Part shown: positions 49,805 to 61,819 of the stretch, one piece after another
Layout of the letters: each line of letters opens with the position of its first letter
Numbering within the stretch: position 1 is the first letter of the stretch
Source of the DNA: Drosophila persimilis
Taxonomy: Eukaryota > Arthropoda > Insecta > Diptera > Drosophilidae
Reading direction: 5' to 3'
DNA: 64,000 nucleotides
Assembly: GCF_003286085.1 (NCBI RefSeq)
Contig: NW_020825298.1
Coordinates: forward strand, 13,516,001 to 13,580,000
Translations under genes and position numbers: made by a program
Notes under the pieces: generated by a model
The model's database searches: none
The model's input: the letters and a program-made list of their open reading frames with translations, nothing else
What the model was told of the DNA's origin: nothing

Positions 49805-52040
49805 AACCGCCAGATCGGATCTGAGTCTATACAGACTAGTCCGTCAAACAAGTCAAACATACAAAGATTATATAGCTTTAGAAACGCTCGATCTGCTTCC
49901 TGGCTGGCATTTAGCTCCCATTGGAATGATTAGTCAAAAAATAAGTAATTGCAGCAAATAGCTGTTTTCTTAATAAATTAAACCGATTACAGTATGTAGG
50001 TAATGTATGAAAATGCATATATAACGGGCAAAAATAACAAAGTCTGATAGAGATACATAAACAGCCGCCATAGGCTTTAAGAGAATAAAATATTTGGTGC
50101 TTAGAATATTCTAATCAAACTCACTCGTGGGCTTAAGCCAAATAAGAAATAAAATAACTTATTTAATCTAATATATATACATATACAGAAAAATATATAT
50201 GTATGTAGAAAAAACAGTGTTCTTACCTATTTTGTATAGTTTATAAACTCGTTACACATATGTATGTATATAAATGTGCATAAAAAAATAGACAAATGTT
50301 CGAGTTTTCTTCGTGTTTTTTCGCTTAACGAAATACGTTGCAGTCGCAGATGAAAAGAGTATTTTATGCAGGCAGGCTAAGGTTACGAATACCATGATGT
50401 ATGTAATTTGGGACGATCCGCATGGTGCTTATACCGTTATAAAACGATATATTAACGAGGAGTAGTTGAAAGAACATTTTTTATGCGTAAATCATCTGCA
50501 GTTTGGTCCCGAAAATTTTGATTATATCTCTTTCACGCTCAATTGGGATAATGTATAAGCCTGTTAATTTGCGCTTTGAAAATTTTATTTAAGAAACTTT
50601 TTCTTGCATATTATTCATTTTTATTTTCATTTCTACAAACTGTAAATAAAAAATACTAATTTTATATACGTGGTTAAGCTTAAGCTCTCGGAAGCATATC
50701 CTTACACATATACATATATCTAATAACGTCGAACATCATCCGAAAAGGGCACTTTTCAATCAGATAAGAATCAAGGTTCCACCAGTTTTAGTTTGATAAA
50801 TGAATCAAATGATAATTCGCTTTAAAAAGTATTCGTTTTAAAAGTATATTTATTTTTTTGTCGGGTATAATTGTTCGGGCGGCAACGATATTTGGTGTTT
50901 ATGTGTGTACATCAACATGCATCTCGTTGTATGCGTATACATGTATGTATGTATGGCCATGTGGACATATGTACATAGATATAAATGGGTAGGCCTGACA
51001 ATCGCTTGTTTGCTTTCAACTAGTGGTTGCGGGTGGTTGGAGGCAAGATGATGGCTACTATGGCACTATGAGCTAAGCCCTGTATTTATACCCGATACTC
51101 AAAAAGAGAATAGGGGTATATTCGATTTGTGGTTGCAGTGGATGTGTTGAACACCCGAAAGGAAGCGTTTCCGACCCAATAAAGTATATATATTCTTGAT
51201 TAGCATCAATAGCCGAGTCTATATAGGCATGTCTGTATGTCTGTCTTTCCGTCTTGTTTGCAACGAAATTTGTATATTCAGACTCTTGTGATATCACACT
51301 GAATCAAGATTGTTTCAAAAATGTTCCCCGCCCTCTTCCGCCCCCACAACGGACGAAAATCAGTGTCGTCCCCAATTTTGAAGATTCGAGAAAACCAAAA
51401 ACGCAGACTGATAGAGAATAACCAGATTTTCCACACTGCAGCATCTGAATCAAATCGAATCCTTATTATAGCCAGACAAATAACAAATAAATAGAATAGT
51501 GGCTACGCCATTTACTTATTTTCTGTCTATCTCCCACACTCTCTGTCGTGCATTATGTGCGCCATCTGGCATATGGGAGCCATACTGACTGAGTATCGAG
51601 TATAAATATAGAGTCGCGGTCGTAGCAGCGACTTACAACGTTCTCCCTCTTTTTATAATGGCTTTTGTTCGAATTCAACCGCTTGAGTAACGATGAATCT
51701 TACTTCGAAGCTGATGGCTTTGTATTCATTCGCTTCGTTCTTAAACCATTTTTACGAAATTTCAGTTCGAATTTGCGTAGCACGCGGCGTTTACGGTGCT
51801 TGTAAAAGACATAGCTTGAGATTAACTGAATAATTCAAATAATATAGAAACAAAGTTTACTATAGATCTTAGAAAAAAAAAAAAATCCAAAAATAGGTTC
51901 TAAATATTTGTATGTAATAATTATTAAAAAAAATTATAAATTTGTTTCATCGTTCGAAAATTAAATGTAAATATGTTATTTTATATTATGTTATGACATT
52001 GGTACCATCCTATTCAATCTATAGATAACAACTTTTATTT
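49805..52040. repeat. Tandem duplication, copy 2 (with insertion)
   Basis: Second copy of the 46985-48540 block. It is longer because of extra AT-rich sequence near 50570-50760 and a Helitron-type insertion at 51088-51650. The initiator-like TCAGTT is at 51762-51767 in the same context as in copy 1. The two copies are separated by about 1.26 kb of INE-1-like repeats. Confidence 0.8.
51088..51650 (+). mobile_element. Complete INE-1/DINE-1-like Helitron-type element
   Basis: This copy's ends are defined by comparison with the empty site in copy 1 (48137 area): CTGTATTT is joined directly to TTATAATGG there. It begins ATACCCGATACTC and holds the CGAAAGGAAGCGTTTCCGAC, CTTGATTAGCATCAATAGCC and CTGACTGAGTATCGAG boxes. 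It ends with a hairpin GTCGCGGTCGTAGCAGCGAC followed by TTACAACGTTCTCCCTC. About 563 bp, non-coding, no target-site duplication, consistent with rolling-circle-type elements. Confidence 0.8.
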
Positions 52041-52074
52041 TATCAAATTACACCAATTATCTAAAATAGTGATT

Positions 52075-52440
52075 CAGATAGTAGCTTCGGCATTGTGGGT
52101 GCCACATATTTTCGTCCTTTGCATTGTAATATCGCAAGAGCCTACACACAATTTGGTTCTTCTAGCTCTTACGCCTCTGAGATCTAGGCGCTAATAAGTA
52201 CGAACGGACAGACATGGCTATATCCATTCGGCTATTGATGCTGATAGGGTCAGAAGCTCCTCATTCTGGATGTTACCACAAATCTAATATACCCCAATAC
52301 TATTTTTGTATCGGTTATAAATATATTGTATATGTTAATTAAATCATGATACTACTTTTGTACATTCTGATTAAATATAGGGTATAAAACTAGAGCTGCG
52401 TCCCTTGCGGCGGCTCACAACTTTCCCGACCATTTTGTAT
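52075..52440 (-). repeat. INE-1-like repeat, reverse, with a forward tail beside it
   Basis: 52080-52330 carries the family in reverse (GAGATCTAGGCGCTAATAAG, GGACAGACATGGCTATATCC, TCGGCTATTGATGCTGATAG). At 52380-52430 a forward 3' tail (GAGCTGCGTCCCTTGCGGC, GGCTCACAACTTTCCC) abuts it, so two copies are nested or rearranged. Confidence 0.65.
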
Positions 52441-52604
52441 ATCATTTTACTTTTATATATTAGTATATACATGTAAATACTTTATTTGTATACTTTTAAT
52501 ATAGAGTTATATAAGACGCGAGAGCTTCAATTTGTACAATTTGGGACGTTAAGCGCACAAAAACATCTGTTCTGACGTTCCGATAACCGTATCGTTTGCA
52601 ACAA

Positions 52605-53105
52605 GGTTAAGAAAAACGTACAGGAACGTTGTGACGCGGTAAGGGCCGCGGCTCCACTTGATACCCGTACTCAGTCAGTATATGTGTGACCTTATGATGT
52701 ATGTAATTAATGTAAGTTATTAAATCCCGTTTGGTATCGTATTTCGCAAAAGGGACAAACTGATTGTTTAACAAACAATTTTTTATATAAATCGGTCGAA
52801 CCACTCCAGACGGAAGAGTTTGTGAGAGAGAGCGAGCGAGGGAGAGTGAGAGAGAATAAGAAAGGGAATGAGTAAGCGTGTGGAAGACGTTGCATAGCCG
52901 CTGCAGTTTTATTTGTTCCTTCTGACTATAATAGTAATCAGATAAAAATCAGATTTTGCAGTCTGGAAATCTGGTTAATCTCTATGATTCTGCGCTTTTG
53001 GTTTTCTTGTATCTTAAAAATTGCGGATGCCACAGATTTTCGTTCTTTGTGTGTGCAAATTAATTTGCACTGGCTCCGCGGCCTTAGCCGCGACTCACAA
53101 CGTTC
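52605..53105 (-). repeat. INE-1-like repeats in opposite orientation
   Basis: The minus-strand tail at 52618-52660 (GGAACGTTGTGACGCGGTAA...GCCGCGGCTCC) leads into a reverse element with a GAGAGAGCGAGCGAGGGAGA-type patch (52830 area). At 53066-53100 a forward tail, CGCGGCCTTAGCCGCG (a perfect 6-bp stem) plus ACTCACAACGTTCCCCCTC, closes the block. Confidence 0.7.
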
Positions 53106-54880
53106 CCCCTCGGTTTTTATGTTAAAAATTGTTTTTGTTTTTTAAATGATTAATACAAGGTTTTTTTTCCAGAAACTCAAAATGAAAAATATATTTGTTA
53201 TATGCAGGTAAGCAAACTACATTTTTACAAGTATATACCTTAACAGTTGATGAAATATGACATATTACATTATATTCTGAAATCAAAATCTCGTACGGAT
53301 ACGTACGAGAATATTGCATTTTGCAATATTAACAACATTTTTTTTTGTATATCTATTTGCATTCCGTTTTTGGGTGCCATGGAAGGTTGGCAGCGGCAAA
53401 CGGGGAAGCCTTTCACCTAAACTGTGGGGCATTAATCCTCGCTAAGAAGTTGTTTGATTGTCGGCAAATTAGTCACACAGCTGTCTTTGAGATCTGCGCG
53501 CCCATTGTATTCTGGATCCATGTTTTCGATGCTAGATTGCACAGTCAACGCTTGCTTAAAGTATGACACCAGAATGCCCAAACGACATTTAAGTTCAACA
53601 GCTGATATTTAAACCAGTGTTTTATGCGTCGACTGTCGTTTTAATGCGAGAAATGTTTCACTTGATTTTGGCCCTTTGATGATTGTACTTTTTTAGGTAA
53701 AGGCAGCTGCAACGGCGGAAAAGAAACGATGAAGATATGCGGGCCGTTGTACCAACGAAAACGAAAACGACGAAGGCAGCGCTGCAATGGCGGGAGGCGA
53801 CGAAAAGTGGCTTTCAGTTTCGATTGTAAACTTTAAATAGCTGAAATAGCGTGAGCGGCAACGTGCGGTAGGTGCAACGTTAGACAGCGACAGTGGCAAA
53901 TGTGTTGGTCGATCCATGTACGCAGCGTCGATGTCACTGGCGGAGAGAGTGATGCGACTTGGAACAACAGAAACGTAGAGAGCAAAATTAGATGCCAACG
54001 CTGTCGACGGCTGCGATAAGAAGGAAAATGGCACGCACACGTCGAATGTGACGAGATGGACGAAAGTGTTCCGTTGCCTCTGTACAAATGGACATACGAA
54101 TTTACCGTTCCATACAACCGTCTATAAATGTTAGGTCGTGGCGTCAGAACTGACGATATCCCCATATATACTGGGCAAAAAGGGTATATCCACTTAGGTT
54201 TGGGATCTGTGTATATATGTATGTTGAGTTCTCGGTTATGTGGGTTGCGCGAGATTGATTTGCAAAAGCAAATATTACTTTTGGGAGTTATTTTCAACAG
54301 GTTTTTATGTCTGCCCTGCGTTACGAATACGGGTCTGGGCGATACACTTTACTGGCCTTGATAGCTCTCAAAAACTGGTCAAAGGAAGGTACGCACGTTA
54401 GAGTTACGGTAGCGAATGTGTTTTTTTAACAGAGTGAAAGCGCCAATTTATGGTAATAGTATGATGAGAGAACATGAAATTTGGGAGCGAGTAAGATTAT
54501 GATCCTATCACATAAGTAAGGACAAGTTGAGCGACAATGATTTTGGTCACATGGAAACAAATTTTTTTCTTCATCAAACTGCCACTAAAAAAACTGTAAA
54601 TGGTTTTCAATGCATTTTCGAAATCATCAAACGGAAAAAGTATCCCAAAGCTGCAAAAAGCATCTTATATTTTCGAGAGTGTGCTGTTCGGTTCACGAGT
54701 GTTCACCCCCAGACAGTTCTAGCGGTTGTTCCACGGAACCGCCTAGCCGTAGGGTACCTTTTGTGACCGTTTTCCTTGACGAGAAAAACATATGTTAGCG
54801 TTCGGAGGAGATCGGAGGAGAAATCCATACCTTCATGTTCCTTCTGGCCACTAGTTGCCACCTATCGCCAATTCGTCGCT
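53106..54880. other. Region upstream of loh, partly GC-rich
   Basis: No gene is proven. The GC-richer 53695-54130 stretch is not visibly repetitive and could hold 5' UTR or regulatory DNA of loh. A candidate first coding exon of loh is discussed in the findings (53729-53748). Confidence 0.35.
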
Positions 54881-54899
54881 TGTTATGTTGTTTTATGAT

Positions 54900-56480
54900 A
54901 AGTTTACAGGCGGCCATTGGCATACGATTATCTGTCTAGTCTTGGAGAAGGGAAGATCTGGGCAAATCATCTGCTATACAATTGCCCTGATGGCCCTGGA
55001 CCCGTATAAGGCAGATAGCAAATTGCTGAGCCATCTCGATGTACCTGTGGTCAGAGGAGGAATAGTCCTCGAGGATTCTATGTCTAGAAATTTTTGAGAT
55101 GCTAAGATGAGGTCAATAACCCCCTCATTAGATTAGAGTTAAGGATAAAGCTGAAAAGTTACCAACATTGGATGTGAAGGGCGTTGACGTCGCAGCCTAT
55201 TAGTGGACCTGTGTCCTATCTGTCACTGTCGCTCGCAAGCTTGCGAACGGGATCGTGAGGGGGATCACTTTCCTCGTGAGCCATTTAGGACATCACTCAC
55301 AGTTACTAAAGTTATGGAGCCGAAATATGCTTTCTTGGAAATATGCACGTACTGGTTATACCTTCCTTTTGGGATACAATAAGCTTGTACTCCTTCGTCG
55401 CCAATCCACAGACCTTGTTTCCTACTACCCATGGCTCCTGGATTAGCGCTACGTCGGGTCCGCTCGCATCCAAGCGGAGTATAAGGCCAGCAGATACTGC
55501 TTTACGGTTGTAGATATTGATGTTAAGTATTTTTAGGAACATCTTCAAGGTTCTCCACCACTGTAATGTCATCGTCCGAGTCGTCTGAAGAGTAACCTTT
55601 TTTGTCCGGCTCCAGCTCGACATTAACGACAGGACGCGCCACGGCCGCTGGTTTCGACTTGTACACCTTGATTCTTGTAATTCAGCTCGCTTTTAGCTGC
55701 CTCTATCGGCGCCAGTGACGCTTTTTTTGGGAGCGATCATGGCCTGGTTTGTCAGTCCATGCGTCGTCTCAACTTTAACTACCTTTCAGTCGGAGGTCGG
55801 AAGGTTTGGGTTGCACCTTTGCAACATTTTGAGGATACGTTCTGGCTCCTTAAAGGTAGCTGTCACCCATACTCTGGCCTTCGGACAATCTGCGCAAAGA
55901 CGACGTTGGACAGCACTCTAGAGAGCTTTGCAGCCTGTCCAGGCGTCTCTTGCCAGCGCTGTCTTTTTGCTTGAGGAGCCACCTTTTTCTGCTCTAGGGT
56001 TATGTCAGGTAGTACTGGCAAGGCCCACTCCTCTTTTCGGCATAGGTTTGGCGTTTGTTTTCGGCACTTGTCGCTTGTCCCCGTCCGCTTTTCTCAGAAG
56101 GTCGGGCAAGGTGTCTGGCTTTCCAAGGGGTCGGCTTCGGGAGTTGCCGTACCACTCGCTCCAGGTTATTGATGGGACCCCCTAGGGTTCTTACAGGCGC
56201 CTTCTATCTTGCAGGTTTTGCCTGCAGTTGAGCTTGTTGGGACAGGCCTTCGGGCCGGGGCCATCATATGCTTAGAATTGCTCCCAGTTGGCGTTTGGGG
56301 AGTTCAGACTAATTTGTTTTTAGCTCTTATATTTATATTATTGTTTTCCATGTCATCCCACGAAATGCAGAGAAGGGAAATGGTCAGTCAGGGCAGAGAT
56401 CCACGTTTCCGGGTAAGGCATCGTTAGAACAGGGGTCTGCCAAGCCCCTGAGCTCTTCGTTAGCTGGAGCCTGGGGCCAG
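54900..56480 (-). mobile_element. LOA/I-type non-LTR retrotransposon remnant, - strand
   Basis: On the minus strand, ORF1 pieces (AKRQRWQETPGQAAKLSRVL near 55970-55910; RVWVTATFKEPERILKMLQRCNPNLP near 55880-55805; VETTHGLTNQAMIAPKK near 55775-55725) precede the start of ORF2. There the endonuclease begins with LKILNINIYNRKAVSAGLIL and VALIQEPWVVGNKVCG (around 55530-55400). Only the 5' half is here, the reverse transcriptase is not seen, and frames are broken. Confidence 0.75.
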
Positions 56481-56489
56481 AGGCAGGCA

Positions 56490-57420
56490 GACTCTCGGCA
56501 CGGGTCGAATAACACACGTTGTCCGGCCCGGTGTGAGGTCGATGTGGGGGTTAGTATGTGGGTAGGTAGTGTGTAGGGTTGGGGGTGTGTGAGCTACTTA
56601 TATAAGGCGGTACCTCAAGCGAACACCCGCTGGCTGTCCGGAACCGATTATTTTCGGTACTCTCGTTAGGGATGCCCGCTTATTCGCAGCTGAGCTACCG
56701 AGGTAGGCCGTTCCCTATCCGCCACCTGCGACCCGTTGTTGTTTAATGAAAGAGCGGATGCTAGTCGAAAAAACGAAGCGGATGTAAATACTCGATGTAC
56801 TTGTTTCTCAATTATTAATTGTACATTATGTAACGGCGCGTTTTTCTCCGATCCAATTGTCGATGTTGATTTTCTTGTTGGATTAGTTCCCCTGTTCTTT
56901 CTCATCTGTTCATCTGGGCTCGTTCGCGTCTTTTTGGCATTGTTCTCTGTAACACACATAAACAATTTGACCAAATTGCTGCTCTAACTGTTACAATTCA
57001 GAATGACAGCCACAAAACACGTAACACACACACATAAATAGATCATTCTGCTTACATTTTGTATGTTATTTTTAGAGATTTTTGGGTAGGAAGATAACAA
57101 AAACTTTAAAACCTGTAAGGAAGTCGGGTGGTCCGGCTACAGACTGTCAGTCGCTCCATGGTCCGATCCAATTACATCAGTATATATTTGGTTGTAATAT
57201 GGGACCTAGATATGGGTTAGGGGACAGTCACGTCCGGGGTTGTGTGGAAGCAGAGTGGCTTGCGTATCCATCCAAAACGTGGTTGGTGAGGAATCAGTAC
57301 TAGAAGGGGAATCAGGTTTAGGGACACCGTGCTTGGACGCGTACGGTATCACTTGCTGATTTCCCGTGTGTTGTGGGGAAGTTTCTACGTCGGGAGGATT
57401 AGATTCACGGAAATTTTTTT
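56490..57420. other. Probable 5' part of the LOA-type element and unclassified repeat
   Basis: GC-rich then AT-rich sequence with no intact gene. The part next to 56480 may be the LINE 5' end. 57080-57400 is unclassified. Confidence 0.35.
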
Positions 57421-57539
57421 CTTTTGACTTCCAAGCAGCGCTTTGCGCTTAGCGCGCTCGAACCCTTTCTCTGCCGGTCTCCTCTGCCAGTAACATTTTC
57501 CCCGAGCAATCGGCTTTCGATCGCTCACTCTCGTTCTTT

Positions 57540-57860
57540 TGGATGTATGGGTGGCTGCGCTTTCATTCTGCGCTGTTGGTGTCATCGGGCCTGTCTTTCG
57601 CGCGCGTCTGCTGTTCTCTGTCGGCTTTCAGAGCTATCGATTCTTGTGTTTGGAGGTGGCTGTTCTTTTTGTTCTCTGCTGCTGCGGGCAATCGGGCCTC
57701 TCTTACTGGTGGCCGCTGCTGCTCTTTGTCGTTTTGTTGCTTAACGCAGGGTGTGCAATTACGTCGTTGCGTTCTGTTGGTTTTTCTCTTTGTTCGCAGC
57801 TGCTGCGGGCCGTCGGCCCTCTCTTAAGAACGTCTGCTGGCTGCGCTCTTCGTTCTGCTT
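57540..57860. repeat. Imperfect tandem repeats, period about 110-120 bp
   Basis: Three units share a (G/C)TGCTGCGGGC-TCGGGCCTCTCTTA...GTCTGCTG-type core (near 57583, 57693 and 57808). The DNA is GC- and T-rich with open frames on both strands that encode only low-complexity residues. Confidence 0.55.
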
Positions 57861-57899
57861 TACCGACAGAGATGCCCGTTTTCCCTATTTGATCTGCGA

Positions 57900-58500
57900 T
57901 CACGGTTGAACAGCTGAACAGCTATTCATGCGAAGAACAGCGAGACAAAGCTGTCAATGACAGCCGCCACCGGGAGAAAACGGTCATGTTCGGAACAGCG
58001 AGGGGGTCAATTAAGGACAGCAATCACCAAGAAAGAACGGTCATACGCAGAATAACGGGAGAAAGCCGATGATTGATAGAAGCAGCTACCGGGAGAAGCC
58101 GATCAAAGACCGGAAGCTGGAACCGAGTTGCGCAGAATCGAGAGAGGCCGAGCGATGACAGCACAAATAGGTTGATGAGTTTGCCCTGAGAGCGAGTCAG
58201 GAATTTAATCTGCAGTGCTAAACCGAATGGTAGTGGTCGCGTGTGAATCAGCAAGTGCTTAGGCCCCCGGCTTGTGGAATTTCACAGCCCTTCCTCACCC
58301 CATTAGTTCACCCTCGTACTTTGTTGTTGAGAGATAACCTCGGCACTTTTCCGCATATCCACTGGTCGCTGGGGACCATTTTATTTCTTCCTCGCACCGT
58401 ACTTTTGGCATTCTTCTGCGAACTTATTCAAAAGCTTCGTCACCCAACGCTAGCTTTCCATTGTTGTGGTTATTTCAGGACATTAGTGCACAGTAATGAA
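57900..58500. other. Unclassified GC-rich repeat-like DNA upstream of loh
   Basis: 57955-58110 contains three ACCGGGAGAA/ACGGGAGAAAGCCGAT-type sub-repeats. An open stretch at about 58243-58509 has no recognised homologue. No gene is called. Confidence 0.35.
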
Positions 58501-58549
58501 ACGTTTTAAAAATGATTATACATTGTTAAAAATTCGTTTCTTTTTTCAG

Positions 58550-61394
58550 TATTTGTATTATCGGTGCATATATCGCTGGTACTGATTGCATAGAGACGAA
58601 AATATCCACCATAGAACGAATAAAGGTAAGTTATGAAATGAAGTAAAATCCATAATTATAAGACGGTTTATCCTGAGCTATTGAGAATTAACAAAACACT
58701 ATACAAACATATGTTTGCGATATGGGCGCAATGTAAATTCATGCTATGGTCGGCTTTGGAGGAGATGTTGTAGATTCTGAGAGTCTGAAACAGAGATGCC
58801 GAGGAAGAAAAAGATACTTAGCGAACAACTTTCACACATGTACACACGAAATAACATCACCCACATATATACACTTATACATTTATATATAATATTACTA
58901 TTTAAATTATCTTTTACCTTCTAGATACATCAAGATTGGTTAAAAAAACATTGTAAGCCAAAGTCCTACAAAATCCCAACGAACCAGCCATTATTATCAG
59001 AGCGTTCTAACTTGTGGCGCCAAAAAAAAGAAATGACCATAACCCAAAAAGGGGGGAAAAAACAAAAACAACAATACATACAAAACGAAATTATATCTAA
59101 ACATTCCAGTACAACAAATTTAATGACGCTAAAACCGTTGGAAATATTACAGAATGAAAGTCATTACGAAATCTCGTCATCTAAACTAGTGGATACAACA
59201 ACAATGTCCTCTTTTCCTGATGTTCATCTAATAAAAGAGGGTATTAAAAATTCCACAGAATCCACTGCAAAGATTATAAGCCCACCAATGACTCCAGTGA
59301 ATTTTCCAAACATCTTAGCTAGGAAAAGATTCGAGCTCAAAGTCCGTACATATCCGCGGTGGGATAATTGGAGTAACTGGAGTGAATGTTCACGAAGTTG
59401 TGGTGGAGGTGTGATGCATCAAACACGAAAGTGCATAGGACGGTAAGCTCACCTATATTCTACATGATTAAATAGCTAAGAGGAGCTAGCAAAGTTCGAG
59501 TAAGTTTCATTTTAGGAGAAGATAGTTATACGAAGTTTACAGTAACAGTGTTTTATTGGTCTGATAAAATACTGACTACATTTTTTAAATTTATTTACTT
59601 CAATTTGTCTTAAATAAAAAGATTTATTTAAAAAAAGCCGAAGCCTATTAGCCCCTCCCACCCAACGGACTGAGAGGTGCTGTCGCATGACGCGCGACTT
59701 ATATAGCCGAACCTGTCGCGTAAGAAGAGAAAGGGAATTAGTAGTAGATAATATGGTAGAGGGAATTAAAATAAGAGCCCTAGGCTGTAAGCGGTTTATG
59801 TAAGTAATAATTCAATCTACAAAGCGGTGTATACAAAGGTATATAGTTTATAATAAAAATATTTCCAGCAGCCAAAGGTTGGTCCAGTATGCCGCCTTAA
59901 ACTTAACTTTAACCGCCTTTAATCAGGGTCTGCAGCATCATTTTTCAAGAGCAGGAGTCGTGTCGGATATATATTTTACCATCAGCAGTTCGCTCTTCAT
60001 TATATCAAGCTGGAGTATCAGCAACTCCTACACAACGAGTGACCAAATGGAAATTATTAGCAATATCGGTCTAGCAGATGGCTAGCGTCGAACCAGTTGC
60101 GTCTAGATAGAATGCACGTTGGAAATGCAACATCACTTGACGCCCCTACCAGTGCTCGCGCTTCATTATATCAAGCTGGAGTCTCAGCAAAAGCAGGCAC
60201 CTCCATCAGACCCGACTGAAGTCCGGAGTAGACTTCGTGCTACCCAAATTTGAATAGCCTTTAGTTTTATCTTTATACAACACTTACATAAATAATATAA
60301 GTAATGTACATATACCTTCTATTTCATTTTAGAAAATCTTTGACGGGAAATCAATTTATAAGTGATGCCTGTTTCGGATACTTTAAACGTTATCAGCTAT
60401 GCAATGATTTACCATGCCCAGCGAAGTCTAAAGATTTTCGTGCTAATCAATGTGCAGCGTACAATGGAATAATGTTTGAGGGCCATAAATATAGCTGGCA
60501 ACCTTATATAAAGAGTATGGCTTTTAAAGAATTTAACTACACTAGACTAAGTAGATACCAATATCAATGTTTAACGCAAATGGCATTGATTAACTGTAAA
60601 AATTTCCCATAAATTATAAGTCTTATTGGCTTTGATAAGATTTCGGTATAATTATATATTTCATCAATATGTGAATATCAGTTAAAGACCCAATTTGGTG
60701 AACAAAATCCCATGAAAATTGTATTTTATGAATCATTAATCAGTTATTTTTCTGTTCACGTGTTGATGCAATATTAACTTATTTGAATTTAATCATGAAC
60801 CAGTCATTACGTTGGATAATACCCGAGTCAATAAACACTCATAGACATTTCGGTATCTCCGTTCCTGCTTGTTGAGCGCCTAGATCTCAGAGCCTATAAG
60901 AGCTATAGCATCCGGATTTTTTGTTCAAACTCCAGTGATATTACTCTGAAACAATTATATTTCAAACTGGGGCATCCACAATTTTAAAGTAACGAGAAAA
61001 CTGACTGACTCGGCTTCACGCTTCTTCTCTCGTCAGATTAACTTTTTATACTGAAAACAATTACCAATAGACTAGCAATTTAAGTCCTATAAGAACTAGA
61101 AACCCAAAATCTAATCCAAAGTCGGTTCACATATCACAGATAATAGTTAATTGCTAACATTTAATCTATAAGGATATCAAACATGTTTTTCCTCGAAGGA
61201 AGCCGTCGTTTCTTATTCATAATAGTTTTGTTTCAGGTGATGCCGAGTGTGAACTAAACTGCAAGCCATTGGGAATGAAATACTATGCAACTCTGAACGA
61301 ATCTGTTATTAATGGTACTCCTTGTAAGCGGCCAGCGGAATATTATAGGTTAAATTTCTTGGGACGTGCTATATGCGTTGATGGTATTTGTAAG
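58550..61394 (+). CDS. loh: ADAMTS-like secreted protein, probably lonely heart, 5' part
   Basis: Exons 58550-58625, 58925-59442, 60333-60514 and 61237-61394 join in frame; the gene continues past the right edge. The first exon starts mid-codon and encodes ICIIGAYIAGTDC, like the second half of a signal peptide, so an upstream exon with the ATG is missing. A basic, low-complexity stretch leads to a thrombospondin type-1 repeat (WDNWSNWSECSRSCGGGVMHQTRKC, then NQFISDACFGYFKRYQLCNDLPCP). The ADAMTS cysteine-rich part follows (FRANQCAAYNG, ECELNCKPLGMKYYATLNESVINGTPCKRP, AICVDGICK). There is no protease domain, as in ADAMTSL proteins. loh organises pericardin matrix at the fly heart. The paralogue nolo cannot be excluded. 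Confidence 0.8.
59443..60332. other. loh intron with unclassified repeat
   Basis: An 890-bp intron. Around 59995 and 60161 the same roughly 27-bp sequence (CTTCATTATATCAAGCTGGA) occurs twice in direct orientation 166 bp apart. This suggests an LTR or leader fragment of a retroelement, class unknown. Confidence 0.4.
60830..61010 (+). repeat. INE-1-like fragment in loh intron
   Basis: TTGAGCGCCTAGATCTCAGA, GCCTATAAGAGCTATAGCAT and AACTCCAGTGATATTACTCT followed by GGGGCATCCACAATTTTAAA are family boxes in order. Confidence 0.65.
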
Positions 61395-61819
61395 GTAAGT
61401 CTAAACATTTGTTTATTATTGATTAACTAACACTATGCAACCCCGTATTTACGAACAAAAACGAATTTCCCTGATAGGTTTGGTGCTTTAAAGTTTTTCT
61501 CTGTGGCAAGCTTTTTTTTACTTTTCAAAAACTGGAAGATCAAAGTAAGAGCAGAGCTGCTGCGCTGCCGAGCGGCATCGTTTGCAGTACACAGGTTCAT
61601 TAAATCATGATCATAAGTTTATCAGATACAATTATTTGCCTGCGTATGTCTGTCAATTAAAATCCTTTAAAATCCCGTCCTTTCATTTTGTATCTCAACC
61701 GCTTCGTTTCGTTTCTGCTAACTGCAGCAATTAAGCCGCTTCATTATTTATCGTCTTACAACACCAAGCTGCTCATGCGCTCTAACTCTCTTGTTCTGAT
61801 GCGCTCAGTCTAGAGCTGA
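61395..61819. other. loh intron sequence left of the hAT element
   Basis: No exon or recognised repeat; simple intronic DNA. Confidence 0.4.

Noticed and set aside
54128-54361. 77-codon frame near the loh upstream region
   Set aside because: No recognisable domain and no plausible splice link in phase to the first loh exon.
57424-57903. Four overlapping open frames rich in Leu, Cys and Ser
   Set aside because: Open on both strands because of GC- and T-rich tandem repeats; no signal of selection on a protein.
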